Source: Edwardsiella piscicida (lineage in GTDB: Bacteria; Pseudomonadota; Gammaproteobacteria; Enterobacterales; Enterobacteriaceae). Taken from it: a DNA stretch of 64,000 bases. This document shows, in pieces, positions 48,491-58,373 of the stretch. Each line of letters starts with the position of its first letter. Position 1 is the first letter of the stretch. The stretch spans positions 1,881,503-1,945,502 of the forward strand of contig NZ_MPNU01000001.1 of the NCBI RefSeq assembly GCF_001896205.1, given 5' to 3'. A program made the position numbers and the translations under genes. Below the pieces are notes generated by a model. It worked only from the letters and a program-made list of their open reading frames with translations. It was not told the origin of the DNA and searched no databases.

Positions 48491-49528
48491 TTAGCGATGC
48501 CCATAAACGCGCGGCTGGGTGTAGTGGTCGATCAGCGGCACACAGATGTTGGCCAGCAGTACCGCAAAGGCGACGCCGTCGGGGTAGCCGCCGTAGGTGC
48601 GGATCAGCCAGACCAGCACGCCGCACAGCAGGCCAAAGATCAGGCGCCCCCGCGGGGTGGTGGCGGCGGTGACCGGATCGGTGGCAATGAAAAACGCGCC
48701 CAGCATGGTAGCGCCGGAGAACAGGGTGGTCAGCGGCGGCGCAATGCTCTGCGGCGCCAGCCCGCTGCCCAGCGCGGCGCACAGCGCCATGGCGGCCAGG
48801 AAGCCGAGCGGGATCTGCCAGTGAATAATGCGGCGCAGCAGCAGCAGCAGGCCACCGAGCAGGAATCCCGCGTTGACCCATTGCCACCCTAAACCGGCCA
48901 GCTCGCCCTGCCAGATGGGCTGGCAGAAGATTTCCGTCAGCGTCTGGCCGCTGCGCAGCCCGGTCTTCACGCTGTCGAGCGGCGTGGCGGAGCTCACGCC
49001 GTCCACGCTCAGCAGGGCGTGCAGATCGGCGGCGTGACCGCCGAAGATCTGTAATAGGGTATGGCTGAAATCCAGCGGCTGACTCAGCAGGCTCTGCGGC
49101 GGCAGCCAGGTGGTCATAGGCACCGGAAAGGCAATCAGCAGCATGACATAGCCGACCATGGCCGGGTTGAAGGGATTCTGTCCCAGTCCGCCGTACAGCT
49201 GCTTGGCGATGATGATGGCAAAGGCGCTGCCGAGCACGACGAGCCACCAGGGCGCCAGCGGTGGCAGGCTGATGCCCAGCAGCAGCCCGGTTAGCAGCGC
49301 GGAGTTATCGCCGAGCGTACTGAGCGGGCGTCGGCGCAGACGCAGCGCCAGCGCTTCGCACAGGCAGGCGGTGACGATCGCCAGCGCCAGTTGGATAAGC
49401 GTGCCATAGCCAAAAAAGTGGATCTGGGCGGCGATGCCGGGTAACGCGGCGGCGACGACCCAGAACATGATCCGTGCGGTGTGTTGACGGTTGTGGGTAA
49501 AGGGGGAGCTGGCGATTCTGAAGGCCAT
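48491..49528 (-). CDS. rsxD: Electron transport complex subunit RsxD (RnfD)
   Basis: This 345-residue integral membrane subunit is related to NqrB, with roughly ten membrane segments. [28 protein letters not shown] is the conserved core. The FMN-attachment motif near the periplasmic face reads [27 protein letters not shown] and the upstream rsxC stop abut exactly (49528/49529), so translation is coupled. Length is close to E. coli RsxD (352). Confidence 0.95.
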   Translation of the reverse strand: MAFRIASSPFTHNRQHTARIMFWVVAAALPGIAAQIHFFGYGTLIQLALAIVTACLCEALALRLRRRPLSTLGDNSALLTGLLLGISLPPLAPWWLVVLGSAFAIIIAKQLYGGLGQNPFNPAMVGYVMLLIAFPVPMTTWLPPQSLLSQPLDFSHTLLQIFGGHAADLHALLSVDGVSSATPLDSVKTGLRSGQTLTEIFCQPIWQGELAGLGWQWVNAGFLLGGLLLLLRRIIHWQIPLGFLAAMALCAALGSGLAPQSIAPPLTTLFSGATMLGAFFIATDPVTAATTPRGRLIFGLLCGVLVWLIRTYGGYPDGVAFAVLLANICVPLIDHYTQPRVYGHR

Positions 49529-51571
49529 TTATTCCTCGCTTGGCGCTGCGGACGCCTGCTTTGCCTTAATGCGGGCGATAGCGGCCGCGACGGCCGCTTT
49601 CTGCGCATCCGTGGGGGTGGACGGAGCGGTGGGCTGGGGTGCCTCTCCGTTGACCAGCGCCTGGCGGGCTTTTACCCGGGCGATGGCCGTCGCAATCGCC
49701 GCCTGGCGATCGGACGCCGGCGTCTCTCTCTCCGAGGATGCCGGTGTATCCGCGTCGGATCCTGGCGCGTAGGCTGCCTGCAGCGTAGCCCGGGAGATCT
49801 GACGGCGAGGGCTTTCACCCTTGTCTGTCGCCGGCGGCGCGGGGTTCGGAACGTCGGTCTCGTTCGCCGCGGCCTGCTTGGCCTTGGCGCGGGCGATGGC
49901 AGCGGCGATAGCGGCCTTGCGCGGGTCGTCCGGCGTATTGTCTGCCGCCGGCGGCGCGGTGTTCGGGGCATCGGTTTCGCTCGCCGCGGCCTGTTTAGCT
50001 TTGGCGCGGGCGATGGCGGCGTCTACGGCGGCGTCGCTATCATCGGTCGGGCCCGCTTTACGCAGGTTAATGCGCTGCAGCGCGGCTTGGATGGCCTCCC
50101 GATCGCTGCTGCTGACGCTGACCGCCGCCTGTTTGTGACGCTGCTCGCGCGCCGCTTTTTCCCGCGCCAGGCGCGCCAGACGCGCCTCAAAGCGCGCCTT
50201 GGCCTCGGCGGCGCGTCGGGCCTCATCGTCCAACGCGCGGATCTCGGCCTTTTCTTGGCGATAATACTGCACCAGCGGAATATTGCTGGGGCACACATAG
50301 GCGCAGGCGCCGCACTCGATGCACTCCTGCAGATGGTAGTCGCGCGCCTTATCGTGCTCTTTGCCCTGGCTGTACCAGTACAGCTGCTGGGGCAGCAGGC
50401 GCGCGGGGCAGACGTCGGCGCAGGCGCCGCAGCGAATACAGGGCTGCTCCGCCTGCGGCGCGCTGAATTCATCGCGCGAAGGCGTCAGAATACAGTTGGT
50501 GATCTTGACCACTGGGACGCCGAGGCGCGACAGGGTAAAGCCCATGAGCGGGCCCCCCATGATCACCATCGGGTGTTTGTTCTGCGCAATAAAGCGGCCG
50601 TTTTGCAGCAGATGCTTCACCGGCGTACCGATGGCGGCCCAGACATTCCCCGGGCGATGCATCTGCTCGCCGGTCAGGGTGACCACGCGCTCGATCAGCG
50701 GCTCTCCGTCGATGACGGCGCGCTTGATGGCGTAGACCGTCGCCACGTTTTGCATCAGCACGCCGATGGAGGCCGAGTGCTGGCCGTGGGGAACCTCCAT
50801 GCCGGTCAGGATCTTGATCAGCTGCTTGGCCCCGCCGGAGGGATATTTGGTGGGGATCACCCGCAGCTGTATCTGTTCGTGACCCTGTAACGCTTGACGC
50901 AGGGCGGCGATCGCCTGCGGCTTATTGTCTTCGATGCCAATCAGCACCCGCTCTGGCGACAGAATGTGGCTCAGTATCGCGCAGCCGGTGACGATGTCCG
51001 CGGCGTGCTCGCGCATCAGGCGATCGTCGGCGGTGATGTAGGGCTCACACTCGGCGGCGTTGATGATCAGGGTATGAATGCGATCTGCGCCGCCGTTGAG
51101 CTTGGCGGCCGTCGGGAAACCGGCGCCGCCGAGCCCGGCGATCCCGGCCTGATGAATATGGTCGATCAGCGCCGGGGGCGTCAGGGCGCGATAGTCGGGC
51201 AGCGGGTGACGCTCTCCCCAGCGCTCCTGCTGGTCGGGAACCAGGCTGATGCACAGCTCGGGCAGGCCGGAGGGGTGTGCGGTCACCTGGCGCGAGATGG
51301 CGCTGATGGTGCCGGAGGTCGACGCGTGTACCGGCAGGGTGCGGCCATTGCCGCGGGTGAGCGGTTGGCCTTTCAAGACCCGTTCGCCGACCTTGACCAG
51401 GAGGTCCCCCTCGGGTCCCAGGTGCTGCTGCAGCGGAATGATCAGCAGATTCGGCAGCGGAATGCGGCGCAGCGGGATCTCGCTGGAGATCTGCTTCATC
51501 TCAGGGGGGTGGATCCCCCCTTTAAAGTCCCACAGTCTCTCTTTACGCAGTGCGGCGAACAGCTTAAACAT
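49529..51571 (-). CDS. rsxC: Electron transport complex subunit RsxC (RnfC)
   Basis: This 680-residue subunit is thought to accept electrons from NADH through FMN and two [4Fe-4S] clusters. The ATG at 51571 ([26 protein letters not shown]) is the family start and overlaps rsxB by 8 bp; the frame open to 51790 runs back inside rsxB. The NADH/FMN region has [13 protein letters not shown] and [17 protein letters not shown]. The cluster motifs are [12 protein letters not shown] and [12 protein letters not shown]. The C-terminal 200 residues are an Ala/Lys/Arg-rich repeat domain that varies among enterobacteria; E. coli RsxC is longer (740). Confidence 0.95.
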   Translation of the reverse strand: MFKLFAALRKERLWDFKGGIHPPEMKQISSEIPLRRIPLPNLLIIPLQQHLGPEGDLLVKVGERVLKGQPLTRGNGRTLPVHASTSGTISAISRQVTAHPSGLPELCISLVPDQQERWGERHPLPDYRALTPPALIDHIHQAGIAGLGGAGFPTAAKLNGGADRIHTLIINAAECEPYITADDRLMREHAADIVTGCAILSHILSPERVLIGIEDNKPQAIAALRQALQGHEQIQLRVIPTKYPSGGAKQLIKILTGMEVPHGQHSASIGVLMQNVATVYAIKRAVIDGEPLIERVVTLTGEQMHRPGNVWAAIGTPVKHLLQNGRFIAQNKHPMVIMGGPLMGFTLSRLGVPVVKITNCILTPSRDEFSAPQAEQPCIRCGACADVCPARLLPQQLYWYSQGKEHDKARDYHLQECIECGACAYVCPSNIPLVQYYRQEKAEIRALDDEARRAAEAKARFEARLARLAREKAAREQRHKQAAVSVSSSDREAIQAALQRINLRKAGPTDDSDAAVDAAIARAKAKQAAASETDAPNTAPPAADNTPDDPRKAAIAAAIARAKAKQAAANETDVPNPAPPATDKGESPRRQISRATLQAAYAPGSDADTPASSERETPASDRQAAIATAIARVKARQALVNGEAPQPTAPSTPTDAQKAAVAAAIARIKAKQASAAPSEE
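49550..50035 (-). repeat. Imperfect tandem repeats in the rsxC C-terminal coding region
   Basis: The amphipathic unit [15 protein letters not shown] recurs four times, encoded near 49990-50035, 49870-49918, 49660-49705 and 49553-49597. The first two are about 120 bp apart and share their spacer ([11 protein letters not shown] / [11 protein letters not shown]), pointing to a recent duplication. Confidence 0.8.
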
Positions 51572-52139
51572 GGCGCTCAACTTCCAGAATGTGTACGGGA
51601 ATGGTCTGCAAATCCCATTTCCAGGTGGCGGTCGTGGTGGGTACGGGCACCAGCTGGATACACGACGTCGGGCAGGGCGGTAGACACAGGCCGCAGCCGG
51701 TGCACTGATCGCTGATAACGGTGTGCAGCGCCCGCGTCGCGCCGACGATGGCGTCGACCGGACAGGACTGAATACACTTGGTGCAGCCAATGCAGTTGGC
51801 CTCGTCGATCAGCGCGACCTGGCGCTGAGGCTCGCTCTGGGCATTTTCACCCTCCAGCGGCTGCGGGTCGACGGCCAGCAGGGCGGCGATATTACGCATT
51901 ACCGCATCGCCGCCCGGCGCACAGCGATTGATCTTTTCGCCGTTGGCGACGGCTTCGGCATAGGGGCGGCAGCCAGGGTAACCGCACTGGCCGCACTGGC
52001 TCTGCGGCAGCAGGGCGTCAATACGTTCTACGATGGGGTCCGCCTCCACCTGAAAACGACGGGCGGCAAATCCCAGGATCAGGCCGGACACCAGCGCGAT
52101 GGCGCTGACGGCGGCGATCGCTATCCACAATGAAGACAT
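51564..52139 (-). CDS. rsxB: Electron transport complex subunit RsxB (RnfB), ferredoxin-like
   Basis: This 191-residue subunit has an N-terminal membrane anchor, a four-Cys cluster motif ([21 protein letters not shown]) and two ferredoxin-type [4Fe-4S] motifs ([16 protein letters not shown] and [16 protein letters not shown]). It relays electrons from RsxC into the membrane subunits. Its ATG overlaps the rsxA stop by 1 bp, and its own end overlaps rsxC by 8 bp. Length matches E. coli RsxB (192). Confidence 0.96.
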   Translation of the reverse strand: MSSLWIAIAAVSAIALVSGLILGFAARRFQVEADPIVERIDALLPQSQCGQCGYPGCRPYAEAVANGEKINRCAPGGDAVMRNIAALLAVDPQPLEGENAQSEPQRQVALIDEANCIGCTKCIQSCPVDAIVGATRALHTVISDQCTGCGLCLPPCPTSCIQLVPVPTTTATWKWDLQTIPVHILEVERHV

Positions 52140-52720
52140 TAGAATTTCACCAATCCGCTAAAGCCCATAAAGGCAAGAGACATCAGCCCGGCGGTGATGA
52201 GGGCAATGGACGCGCCGCGAAACGGCGCCGGTACGTCGGCCAACGCCAATCGTTCACGGATGGCGGCAAACAGCACCATCACCAGCGAGAAGCCGGCGGC
52301 GGCGCTAAACCCGTACACGGCCGACTGCAGAAAGTTGTGCGACTGGTTGACGTTGAGCAGCGCCACGCCGAGCACCGCGCAGTTGGTGGTGATCAGCGGC
52401 AGAAAAATGCCCAGCAGACGATATAGAATCGGGCTGGTTTTACGCACCGCCAACTCGGTGAATTGTACCACGACGGCGATGACCAGAATAAAGGTCAGGG
52501 TGCGCAGATAGGTCAGCCCCAGCGGCACCAGAATAAACTGGTTTACGGCCCAGGCGCAAACGGACGCCAGGGTGAGTACAAAGGTGGTTGCCAGTCCCAT
52601 GCCCATCGCCGTCTCAAGCTTTTTCGATACCCCCATAAAGGGGCACAGGCCGAGAAATTTAACCAGGACGAAGTTATTGACCAGGACGGTGCCGACCAGC
52701 AACAACAGGTAATCGGTCAT
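52139..52720 (-). CDS. rsxA: Electron transport complex subunit RsxA (RnfA)
   Basis: This 193-residue integral membrane subunit is related to NqrE. It has six membrane segments and the conserved [20 protein letters not shown] and [17 protein letters not shown], whose Cys residues hold an intramembrane iron-sulfur centre in the family. The ATG at 52720 gives exactly the E. coli length; a GTG one codon upstream is less likely. It is the first gene of the rsx operon, 154 bp after ydgK on the same strand. Confidence 0.96.
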   Translation of the reverse strand: MTDYLLLLVGTVLVNNFVLVKFLGLCPFMGVSKKLETAMGMGLATTFVLTLASVCAWAVNQFILVPLGLTYLRTLTFILVIAVVVQFTELAVRKTSPILYRLLGIFLPLITTNCAVLGVALLNVNQSHNFLQSAVYGFSAAAGFSLVMVLFAAIRERLALADVPAPFRGASIALITAGLMSLAFMGFSGLVKF

Positions 52721-52874
52721 CACACAAAACCTACAAAGCAGAAAGATCAGCCGGAAGATGAAACCGCTGTATTATCGGGGTTTAACCGGCTGACGACAAC
52801 AGATCAAACGTAGGGTTATTGCGATTTGCGCAAATTACCCACGATAAGGGCGGCGTCGACGGCGTAAATTGGCG

Positions 52875-53315
52875 CTATTGCTCAATAAATGTCTGGCGCA
52901 CGCGGGTCGAACGCTTGATATAGGGAACAAACACGGCGGCGGCCAGCAGCGGCGTGATGATCCCGCGCAGCGCCAGCGTATCGCTGATCGGCGAGAAGGC
53001 GAACGACTTCAGCGCCAGCAGCAGCATGACCAGCAGCCAGGCGATGAAATGCTTGGGGAAGCGCCGCGAACGCTTAAAAAACAGGCGCAGTACGTGCAGG
53101 GAGAAGCACCATATTCCCAGAGTAATGAGCAGAGAGAGCCCCCACTGAGAGGAAAAGGTGCCGCCGTGGGCCCACAGGCGTCCGCCGCCGCCGTGCTGCA
53201 GCAGCGTCATGATGAACAGCACCAGCATCAGGCTGGAGGAGAAGAGAGAGAGGATCATGTAGGCCAATGGCGCAAACAGCCAGCCGCCGATACGGTCAGT
53301 TTTCATCGTATGCAA
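52875..53315 (-). CDS. ydgK: YdgK, DUF2569-family inner-membrane protein
   Basis: This 146-residue protein of unknown function has four hydrophobic segments. Hydrophilic blocks RIGGWLFAPLAYM at the start, FKRSRRFPKHFIAWLL in the middle, and FAFSPISDTLALR with PYIKRSTRVRQTFI near the end match E. coli YdgK, which also precedes rsxA. ATG at 53315 gives MHTMKTDRIGGW; a start at the second Met is equally possible. It is too far from rsxA to be clearly cotranscribed. The gene on its other side is fhs, which E. coli lacks. Confidence 0.85.
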   Translation of the reverse strand: MHTMKTDRIGGWLFAPLAYMILSLFSSSLMLVLFIMTLLQHGGGGRLWAHGGTFSSQWGLSLLITLGIWCFSLHVLRLFFKRSRRFPKHFIAWLLVMLLLALKSFAFSPISDTLALRGIITPLLAAAVFVPYIKRSTRVRQTFIEQ

Positions 53316-53390
53316 TACCGGATAAAAGGGCGAATGCGGGGGAGTATACCCGATCCCGGCGCCGGAGGGGGCAGGGATCGGGGGGCGGCG

Positions 53391-55121
53391 TTAGCTCAGG
53401 CCAACGGTATTGCCGTCGGCGTCGATATCGATGTGGCGGTAGGCTGGCAGGGTGCTGAGCCCCGGCATCGTCATGATGTTACCGGCGTAGGCGCGAATAA
53501 ACCCGGCGCCGGCGGAGACCTGCAGACTGCGGATGGGCAGCACAAAGTCGCGCGGGGCATTTTTCAACGCCGGATCGGCGCTGATGGAGAGCGGAGTCTT
53601 CGCCATGCACAGCGGCAGGTGGCCAAAGCCGGCCTGCGCCAGCGCCTCCAGCTCCTGCTGCGCCTGCGCCGTCAGCTCGGCGTGGCTGGCGCCGTAGCTG
53701 TGCGCCAGGGTCTGCAGCTTGTCTGCCAGCGGCATCTCGTCCGGATACAGCAGCGTGACCTGGGCCGCCTGGCTGCAGGCGTCGGTGACACAGGCCGCCA
53801 GGCGCGCCGCGCCGCGCCCGCCGAGGGCAAAGGCTTCGCTGAACTCGACGCCGAAGGCGCCGGCGCTCAGCGCATAGTCGCGCAGTATGGCCAGCTCCTG
53901 CGGCGTATCCTCCGGCCAGCGGTTGACGGCGATCACTACCGGCAGACCGTAGCGGCGGGCGTTGGCGATGTGCCAGCCCAGGTTTTCACACCCGGCGCGC
54001 AGCAGATCGGCGTTCGGCTGCTTGACCTCTTCCGGCAGCGCCTGTCCCGGCTTCATATTGAACTGCCCGCTGTTGGCTTTCAGGCTGCGCAGCGTGGCGA
54101 CCAGCACCACGCAGGAGGGGGCGATCCCCGACTGGCGATATTTGATATTGAAGAACTTCTCCATGCCCATGTCGGAGCCAAAGCCCGCCTCGGTGACCAC
54201 ATAGTCGGCCAGCTGCAGGGCCAGTCTATCGGCCAGCACAGAGGAGTTGCCGTGGGCGATATTGGCAAAGGGGCCCGCGTGGATCAGCACCGGCGTCTGC
54301 TCGCTGCTCTGCATCAGGGTCGGGTGGATCGCCTCTTTCATCACGACGGTCATGGCACCGGCAACCTGCAGATCCTCCGCGGTGATCGGCGCGCCCTGCA
54401 GGGAATAGGCCAGGATCACCTTACCGATGCGCAGACGCATATCGGCCAGGCTCTCGGAGAGCGCCAGAATGGCCATCAGCTCCGAGGCGGCGCTGATGTC
54501 AAAGCCATCGTGGCGCGGCACGCCGTTATTGCCGCCGCCGACGCCAACGTCGATGCTGCGCAGCGCCCGATCGTTATGATCCATCACCCGCTTCCAGACG
54601 ATGCGCTGGGGGTCGATATCCAGACGCGGCAGCCCGCTCTGGTCGGAGAACGCGTCGCCCAGGCGCTGCTCATGGAACAGACGGGCATCGAGCGCCGCCG
54701 CGGCCAGGTTATGGGCGGCGCTGATAGCGTGAATATCGCCGGTCAGGTGCAGATTGAGCTGCTCCATCGGCAGCACCTGCGACGCACCGCCGCCGGCGGC
54801 GCCGCCCTTGACGCCGAATACCGGGCCGAGGCTGGGCTGGCGGATACAGGCGATGGCGCTGTGCCCCAGATGGTTCAGCCCTTGGCTCAGGCCGAGGGTC
54901 GTAACGGTTTTCCCTTCGCCGAGCGGCGTGGGGGTGATGCTGGAGACCAGGATCAGTTTACCGCGGGACGGGCGGGGCGTGAGCTTCCGCATATCCACCT
55001 TGGCCGCATAGTGGCCATAGGGGATCAGGGCTTCAGAGGCGATGCCGATTCGGGCGGCAACGGCGGCGATCGGCTGCAGGGCAGGCTGAGATGAAGGCAT
55101 CGGTTCGCAGCGGGATATCAT
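53391..55121 (-). CDS. fhs: Formate-tetrahydrofolate ligase
   Basis: This 576-residue ATP-dependent enzyme makes 10-formyl-THF from formate, supplying one-carbon units for purines and initiator Met-tRNA. The P-loop is in [42 protein letters not shown] and [18 protein letters not shown] are strongly conserved family blocks. The ATG at 55121 has AAGGA 12 bp upstream; Met8 (55100) would be nearer the usual start of the family. A TATAAT -10-like hexamer (55203-55208, minus strand) and a near-perfect PurR box lie upstream. The gene interrupts the ydgK-cnu neighbourhood of E. coli. Confidence 0.95.
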   Translation of the reverse strand: MISRCEPMPSSQPALQPIAAVAARIGIASEALIPYGHYAAKVDMRKLTPRPSRGKLILVSSITPTPLGEGKTVTTLGLSQGLNHLGHSAIACIRQPSLGPVFGVKGGAAGGGASQVLPMEQLNLHLTGDIHAISAAHNLAAAALDARLFHEQRLGDAFSDQSGLPRLDIDPQRIVWKRVMDHNDRALRSIDVGVGGGNNGVPRHDGFDISAASELMAILALSESLADMRLRIGKVILAYSLQGAPITAEDLQVAGAMTVVMKEAIHPTLMQSSEQTPVLIHAGPFANIAHGNSSVLADRLALQLADYVVTEAGFGSDMGMEKFFNIKYRQSGIAPSCVVLVATLRSLKANSGQFNMKPGQALPEEVKQPNADLLRAGCENLGWHIANARRYGLPVVIAVNRWPEDTPQELAILRDYALSAGAFGVEFSEAFALGGRGAARLAACVTDACSQAAQVTLLYPDEMPLADKLQTLAHSYGASHAELTAQAQQELEALAQAGFGHLPLCMAKTPLSISADPALKNAPRDFVLPIRSLQVSAGAGFIRAYAGNIMTMPGLSTLPAYRHIDIDADGNTVGLS

Positions 55122-55675
55122 GGCGTGTCGTGATCCTTTACATAGACAGAGTAAACACAGGCGCTGCCGGCAGCAGGCCGCTAAGTGGGCTGAGCGGCAT
55201 CGATTATACGCCTGGACGGGCTCGGGTGCGTACTATGCCACACTGCGCAAACGTTTGCTCCGCTAAATGTCGAAATATTGTGACAGGGCGGGGGAAAACG
55301 GCGCCGGACAGGATAAAAAATAGGCTGCGCCGCCAGAGTGGACTATTTTATAAGGCTGGCTGATTTATCATGCCGCTGAATACGGCGAGGATAGGGGGAT
55401 AGCCGCGGCGTCGCCGGGTATTTACGCGTAATTTGCATCGTTGTTAGCGTTAATAGAAAAGGCGAGGTAAACGATTAACCGGATGGAATAATTCAGATAA
55501 CCTAATTTAAATTCATTTTCCCTATCCGGGGCGTCCGCCGCCCGCTATTCCTGTGGCCTGCTCTGCGTAGTTGAGACAACGGCGTCGGGCTCAGCGAGAG
55601 GCGGGCGCGCTGGGGAGGGGAAAACCCTGTCCGCCGCGCGCGGACAAACGATCGATGCGCGCGGCGCAGCTCATT
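55122..55675. other. Gap between cnu and fhs
   Basis: Both flanking genes are on the minus strand, so this 554-bp gap is the fhs leader and promoter region, with the PurR box at 55245. It becomes AT-rich beyond 55420. A GC hairpin (TGTCCG/CGGACA, 55629-55646) followed on the minus strand by GGGTTTTCC may be a weak terminator of cnu. I see no gene in it. Confidence 0.6.
55245..55260 (-). promoter_or_regulatory. PurR operator upstream of fhs
   Basis: GCGCAAACGTTTGCTC contains the perfect 12-bp palindrome GCAAACGTTTGC and matches 9 of the 11 fixed positions of the PurR box ANGCAANCGNTTNCNT. It lies 124-139 bp upstream of the fhs start, near a TATAAT hexamer at 55203-55208. 10-formyl-THF is a purine-synthesis substrate, and other one-carbon genes (glyA, gcv) are PurR targets in E. 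coli. Confidence 0.75.
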
Positions 55676-55891
55676 CTAGACGACATAGTGCCAAATCTCT
55701 TTCGGCACGCAGCCTACGTCAAATAGGCGCCCGCCGCTGACCAGCTCGGCGCGCCGATGATCGGCGGCGCGATACATATTTATAATGTCGCGTTCATCTT
55801 GCAGAGAATAATTTAAATGGTCGAAAAGTTTTTCCAGACTGTCGCTATTATTCACTTTGCGGAATTTGTGCAGGAATTCGTCAACGTTCAT
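55676..55891 (-). CDS. cnu: OriC-binding nucleoid-associated protein Cnu (YdgT)
   Basis: This 71-residue Hha/YmoA-family protein binds H-NS and StpA and modulates silencing of horizontally acquired genes. [22 protein letters not shown] and [24 protein letters not shown] match E. coli Cnu in sequence and length. The surroundings are AT-rich. The gene sits near ydgK and add as in E. coli, though fhs has been added and ydgJ/blr are missing. Confidence 0.93.
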   Translation of the reverse strand: MNVDEFLHKFRKVNNSDSLEKLFDHLNYSLQDERDIINMYRAADHRRAELVSGGRLFDVGCVPKEIWHYVV

Positions 55892-56134
55892 ATTTTGGTC
55901 ATTGTTCGAAATGGATATGTATAATAAAAAACAGTATTCAGCAATTATTCTAATGAGTCCAGAGAGATATTAGTGACATGGATTACAAATTTATGAAATA
56001 TTGATGGCAACGACGCCATTCAGCCCGCCGCGGCGGCGGGGATTTTGTCAGGGTCTGTAACAGGGGGCGTGGCAGCAGGGGGAAACCCCGTTATGATGGG
56101 AGCGATCCCATCGATTGACAAGGAAACCGGTGTT

Positions 56135-57115
56135 ATGTCCTGGCTGCGGCGTTTACGCATTGATCCATTTCTGTTGGTCTTGATCCTGGTGGTGCTGCTG
56201 GCATCGCTGTTTCCCTGTCGCGGTGAAGCCAAGACCCTGTTTGGTCACTTGACGACGGCGGCCATCGCGCTGCTGTTTTTTATGCATGGCGCCAAGCTGT
56301 CGCGCGAGGCGATCGGCGCCGGCATCGGCCACTGGCGGCTGCATCTCGTGGTCTTCCTGAGCACCTTCGCGCTGTTTCCCCTGCTGGGGGTGGGGCTGGG
56401 GACGCTGGTGCCGGCGCTGATGAGCCCGGCTATCTATCTGGGCTTTCTGTATCTGTGCGCGCTGCCGGCGACGGTACAGTCGGCCATTGCCTATACCTCG
56501 ATGGCCGGCGGCAACGTGGCGGCGGCCATCTGCAGCGCCTCGGCCTCCAGTATGCTGGGGGTGTTTTTATCGCCGCTGCTGGTGGGGCTGCTGATGCATA
56601 CGCAGGGCGACAATATCGATAGCCTGCACGCGATCGGCGCGATTGTGCTGCAGCTGATGCTGCCGTTCCTGCTGGGGCATCTGTCGCGTCCGCTGACGGC
56701 GGCCTGGGTGGCCCGTCACCGGCGCCTGATCAATGTAACCGACCGCTCATCGATTCTGCTGGTGGTCTATACCGCGTTCAGTGAGGCGGTGATCGAGGGG
56801 ATCTGGCAGCGTATTGACGCCGTCTCGCTCGGGGTGATCGTGCTGGTCTCTTGCCTGCTGCTGACGATTGTGCTGCTGATTAACACCGTCGTCGCCCGGG
56901 CGTTGGGATTTGATAAGGCCGATGAGATAACCATTGTGTTCTGCGGCTCTAAAAAAAGCCTGGCCAATGGTATCCCGATGGCCAATGTGCTGTTTCCGGC
57001 GGCGGCCGTCGGAATGATGGTGCTGCCGCTGATGATTTTTCACCAGCTGCAGCTGATGGTCTGTGCCTGGCTGGCCCAGCGCTACGCCCGCGGCGGTCAG
57101 GCGCGCGCTGAATAG
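56135..57115 (+). CDS. yfeH: SBF-like Na+-dependent transporter YfeH
   Basis: This 326-residue membrane protein of the bile acid:sodium symporter-like family has about ten membrane segments. Conserved blocks are LLFFMHGAKLSREAI, LPATVQSAIAYTSMAGGNVAAAICSASASSMLG and VFCGSKKSLANGIPMANVLFP. The ATG at 56135 (MSWLRRLRIDPFLLVLI), with AAGGAAA upstream, is preferred to earlier in-frame ATGs from 56045 that add a Gly-rich leader. It resembles E. coli YfeH (332), encoded elsewhere in that species. The substrate is unknown. Confidence 0.88.
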   Translation: MSWLRRLRIDPFLLVLILVVLLASLFPCRGEAKTLFGHLTTAAIALLFFMHGAKLSREAIGAGIGHWRLHLVVFLSTFALFPLLGVGLGTLVPALMSPAIYLGFLYLCALPATVQSAIAYTSMAGGNVAAAICSASASSMLGVFLSPLLVGLLMHTQGDNIDSLHAIGAIVLQLMLPFLLGHLSRPLTAAWVARHRRLINVTDRSSILLVVYTAFSEAVIEGIWQRIDAVSLGVIVLVSCLLLTIVLLINTVVARALGFDKADEITIVFCGSKKSLANGIPMANVLFPAAAVGMMVLPLMIFHQLQLMVCAWLAQRYARGGQARAE

Positions 57116-57148
57116 CGAGGCCCCATGGCGCGCTGGGGCTGGGGGACG

Positions 57149-58150
57149 TTAGCCCGCCTGCTTGGCGTCGCGCAGCGCCTGTTTCTCCGCCGGGCTCAGG
57201 AAAGCCATGGTCAGGCCGTTGTACTGCGCCTGGCGGATCTGCTCGGCGCTCAGCCCCGCCGCCGGGGCGGCCGTCTGATATTCGTGACGCAGCTCAATTC
57301 CTTCGACCGCCGGGTCATCCGTATTGAGGTTAGCGATAATGCCGTGCTGCAGGAAATGCTTCAGCGGATGCTGTGCCAACGAGGGCACCGTACTGGTCTG
57401 CAGGTTAGAGGTGAGGCAGGACTCCACGCCGATAGCGTGCTCCGCCAGATAATCCATCAGGCGCGGATCCTGGATCGCATTCACGCCGTGGCCAATGCGT
57501 TCGGCACCCAGCTCGCGGATAGCCTGCCAGATGCTTTCCGCCCCCGCGGCTTCGCCGGCGTGTACCGTAATGTGCCACCCCGCGTCACGCGCCCGGGTAA
57601 AGTGCGACATAAACAGATCGCCCGGGAAGCCCAGCTCGTCACCGGCCAGATCCAGCGCGGCGATCTGATCGCGGCAGCTCAGCAGCGCCTCCAGCTCTTG
57701 GCGGCAGGCCTCCTGCCCAAAGGTGCGGCTCATGATCCCAATCAGCTTGACCGGAACGCCGACGTCGCGCGATCCGGCGCGGACGCCGTCAATGATGGCT
57801 TCAACCACCCCCTGCAGCGGCAGGCCGTGGCGCTGCGCCATGTAGTAGGGAGAAAAGCGCAGCTCGGCATAATCGATGCCTGCGCGCTTCAGATCTTCAA
57901 CGTTTTCGTAAGCAACCCGGCGACAGGCGTCCAGGGTGGCCAGAACGGCGACGCCCCAGTCCAGCTTCTGCAGAAAGCTGACCAGATCCGGCACCGTATC
58001 GCTGATTTGGACGTGGGGGCGCAGGGCCTCCAGCTCGTTCGCCGGCAGCGCCAGCTGATACTGTTGCCCCAGCGCTAAAATGGTTTGCGGTCGGATATTG
58101 CCATCAAGATGGCGGTGCAGGTCGGTCAGGGGAAAACGCGAATCGATCAT
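57149..58150 (-). CDS. add: Adenosine deaminase
   Basis: This 333-residue zinc enzyme converts adenosine and deoxyadenosine to inosine and deoxyinosine in purine salvage. Zinc ligands lie in [10 protein letters not shown] and HITVHAGEA, with the catalytic Glu in HAGEAAG. The C-terminal Asp pair is in [10 protein letters not shown]. The ATG at 58150 has GAGAG 8 bp upstream and gives the E. coli length; a GTG at 58159 is the alternative. A good CRP site lies 85 bp upstream. It is convergent with yfeH. Confidence 0.96.
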   Translation of the reverse strand: MIDSRFPLTDLHRHLDGNIRPQTILALGQQYQLALPANELEALRPHVQISDTVPDLVSFLQKLDWGVAVLATLDACRRVAYENVEDLKRAGIDYAELRFSPYYMAQRHGLPLQGVVEAIIDGVRAGSRDVGVPVKLIGIMSRTFGQEACRQELEALLSCRDQIAALDLAGDELGFPGDLFMSHFTRARDAGWHITVHAGEAAGAESIWQAIRELGAERIGHGVNAIQDPRLMDYLAEHAIGVESCLTSNLQTSTVPSLAQHPLKHFLQHGIIANLNTDDPAVEGIELRHEYQTAAPAAGLSAEQIRQAQYNGLTMAFLSPAEKQALRDAKQAG

Positions 58151-58234
58151 GATGGGCACTCTCAGTTATTTTGCGTAAAGTGCGCAACAGTATAAAAATA
58201 ACGCGATGTAAAGCGCTATCTCATTACATAAAAG

Positions 58235-58250
58235 TGTGATCAACATCACT
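58235..58250. promoter_or_regulatory. Candidate CRP site upstream of add
   Basis: TGTGATCAACATCACT matches 9 of the 10 fixed bases of TGTGA-N6-TCACA, 85-100 bp upstream of the add start. Confidence 0.6.
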
Positions 58251-58325
58251 AAAAATCAACGGATGTCTCGATTTGCTGTAATACTGTGTATATATACAGT
58301 GGTGTGCGCGACGCGGGGATGGGAA

Positions 58326-58352
58326 GAAAAACGCCCGCCGAGCGGCGGGCGT
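58326..58352 (-). terminator. Terminator after ydgA
   Basis: On the minus strand ACGCCCGCC-GCTC-GGCGGGCGT is followed by a T5 tract, 21 bp after the ydgA stop. Confidence 0.85.
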
Positions 58353-58373
58353 TATCGCGGGTGCCGGGGAGGA

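Noticed and set aside
50985..50997. matS-like GTGACGATGTCCG in rsxC
   Set aside because: Two mismatches in fixed right-half bases of the matS consensus.
52869..55094. A 741-codon plus-strand frame antisense to fhs and ydgK
   Set aside because: It mirrors strongly recognisable genes on the other strand, is Arg/Gln/His/Ala-rich as expected from GC-rich shadow reading, and shows no family.
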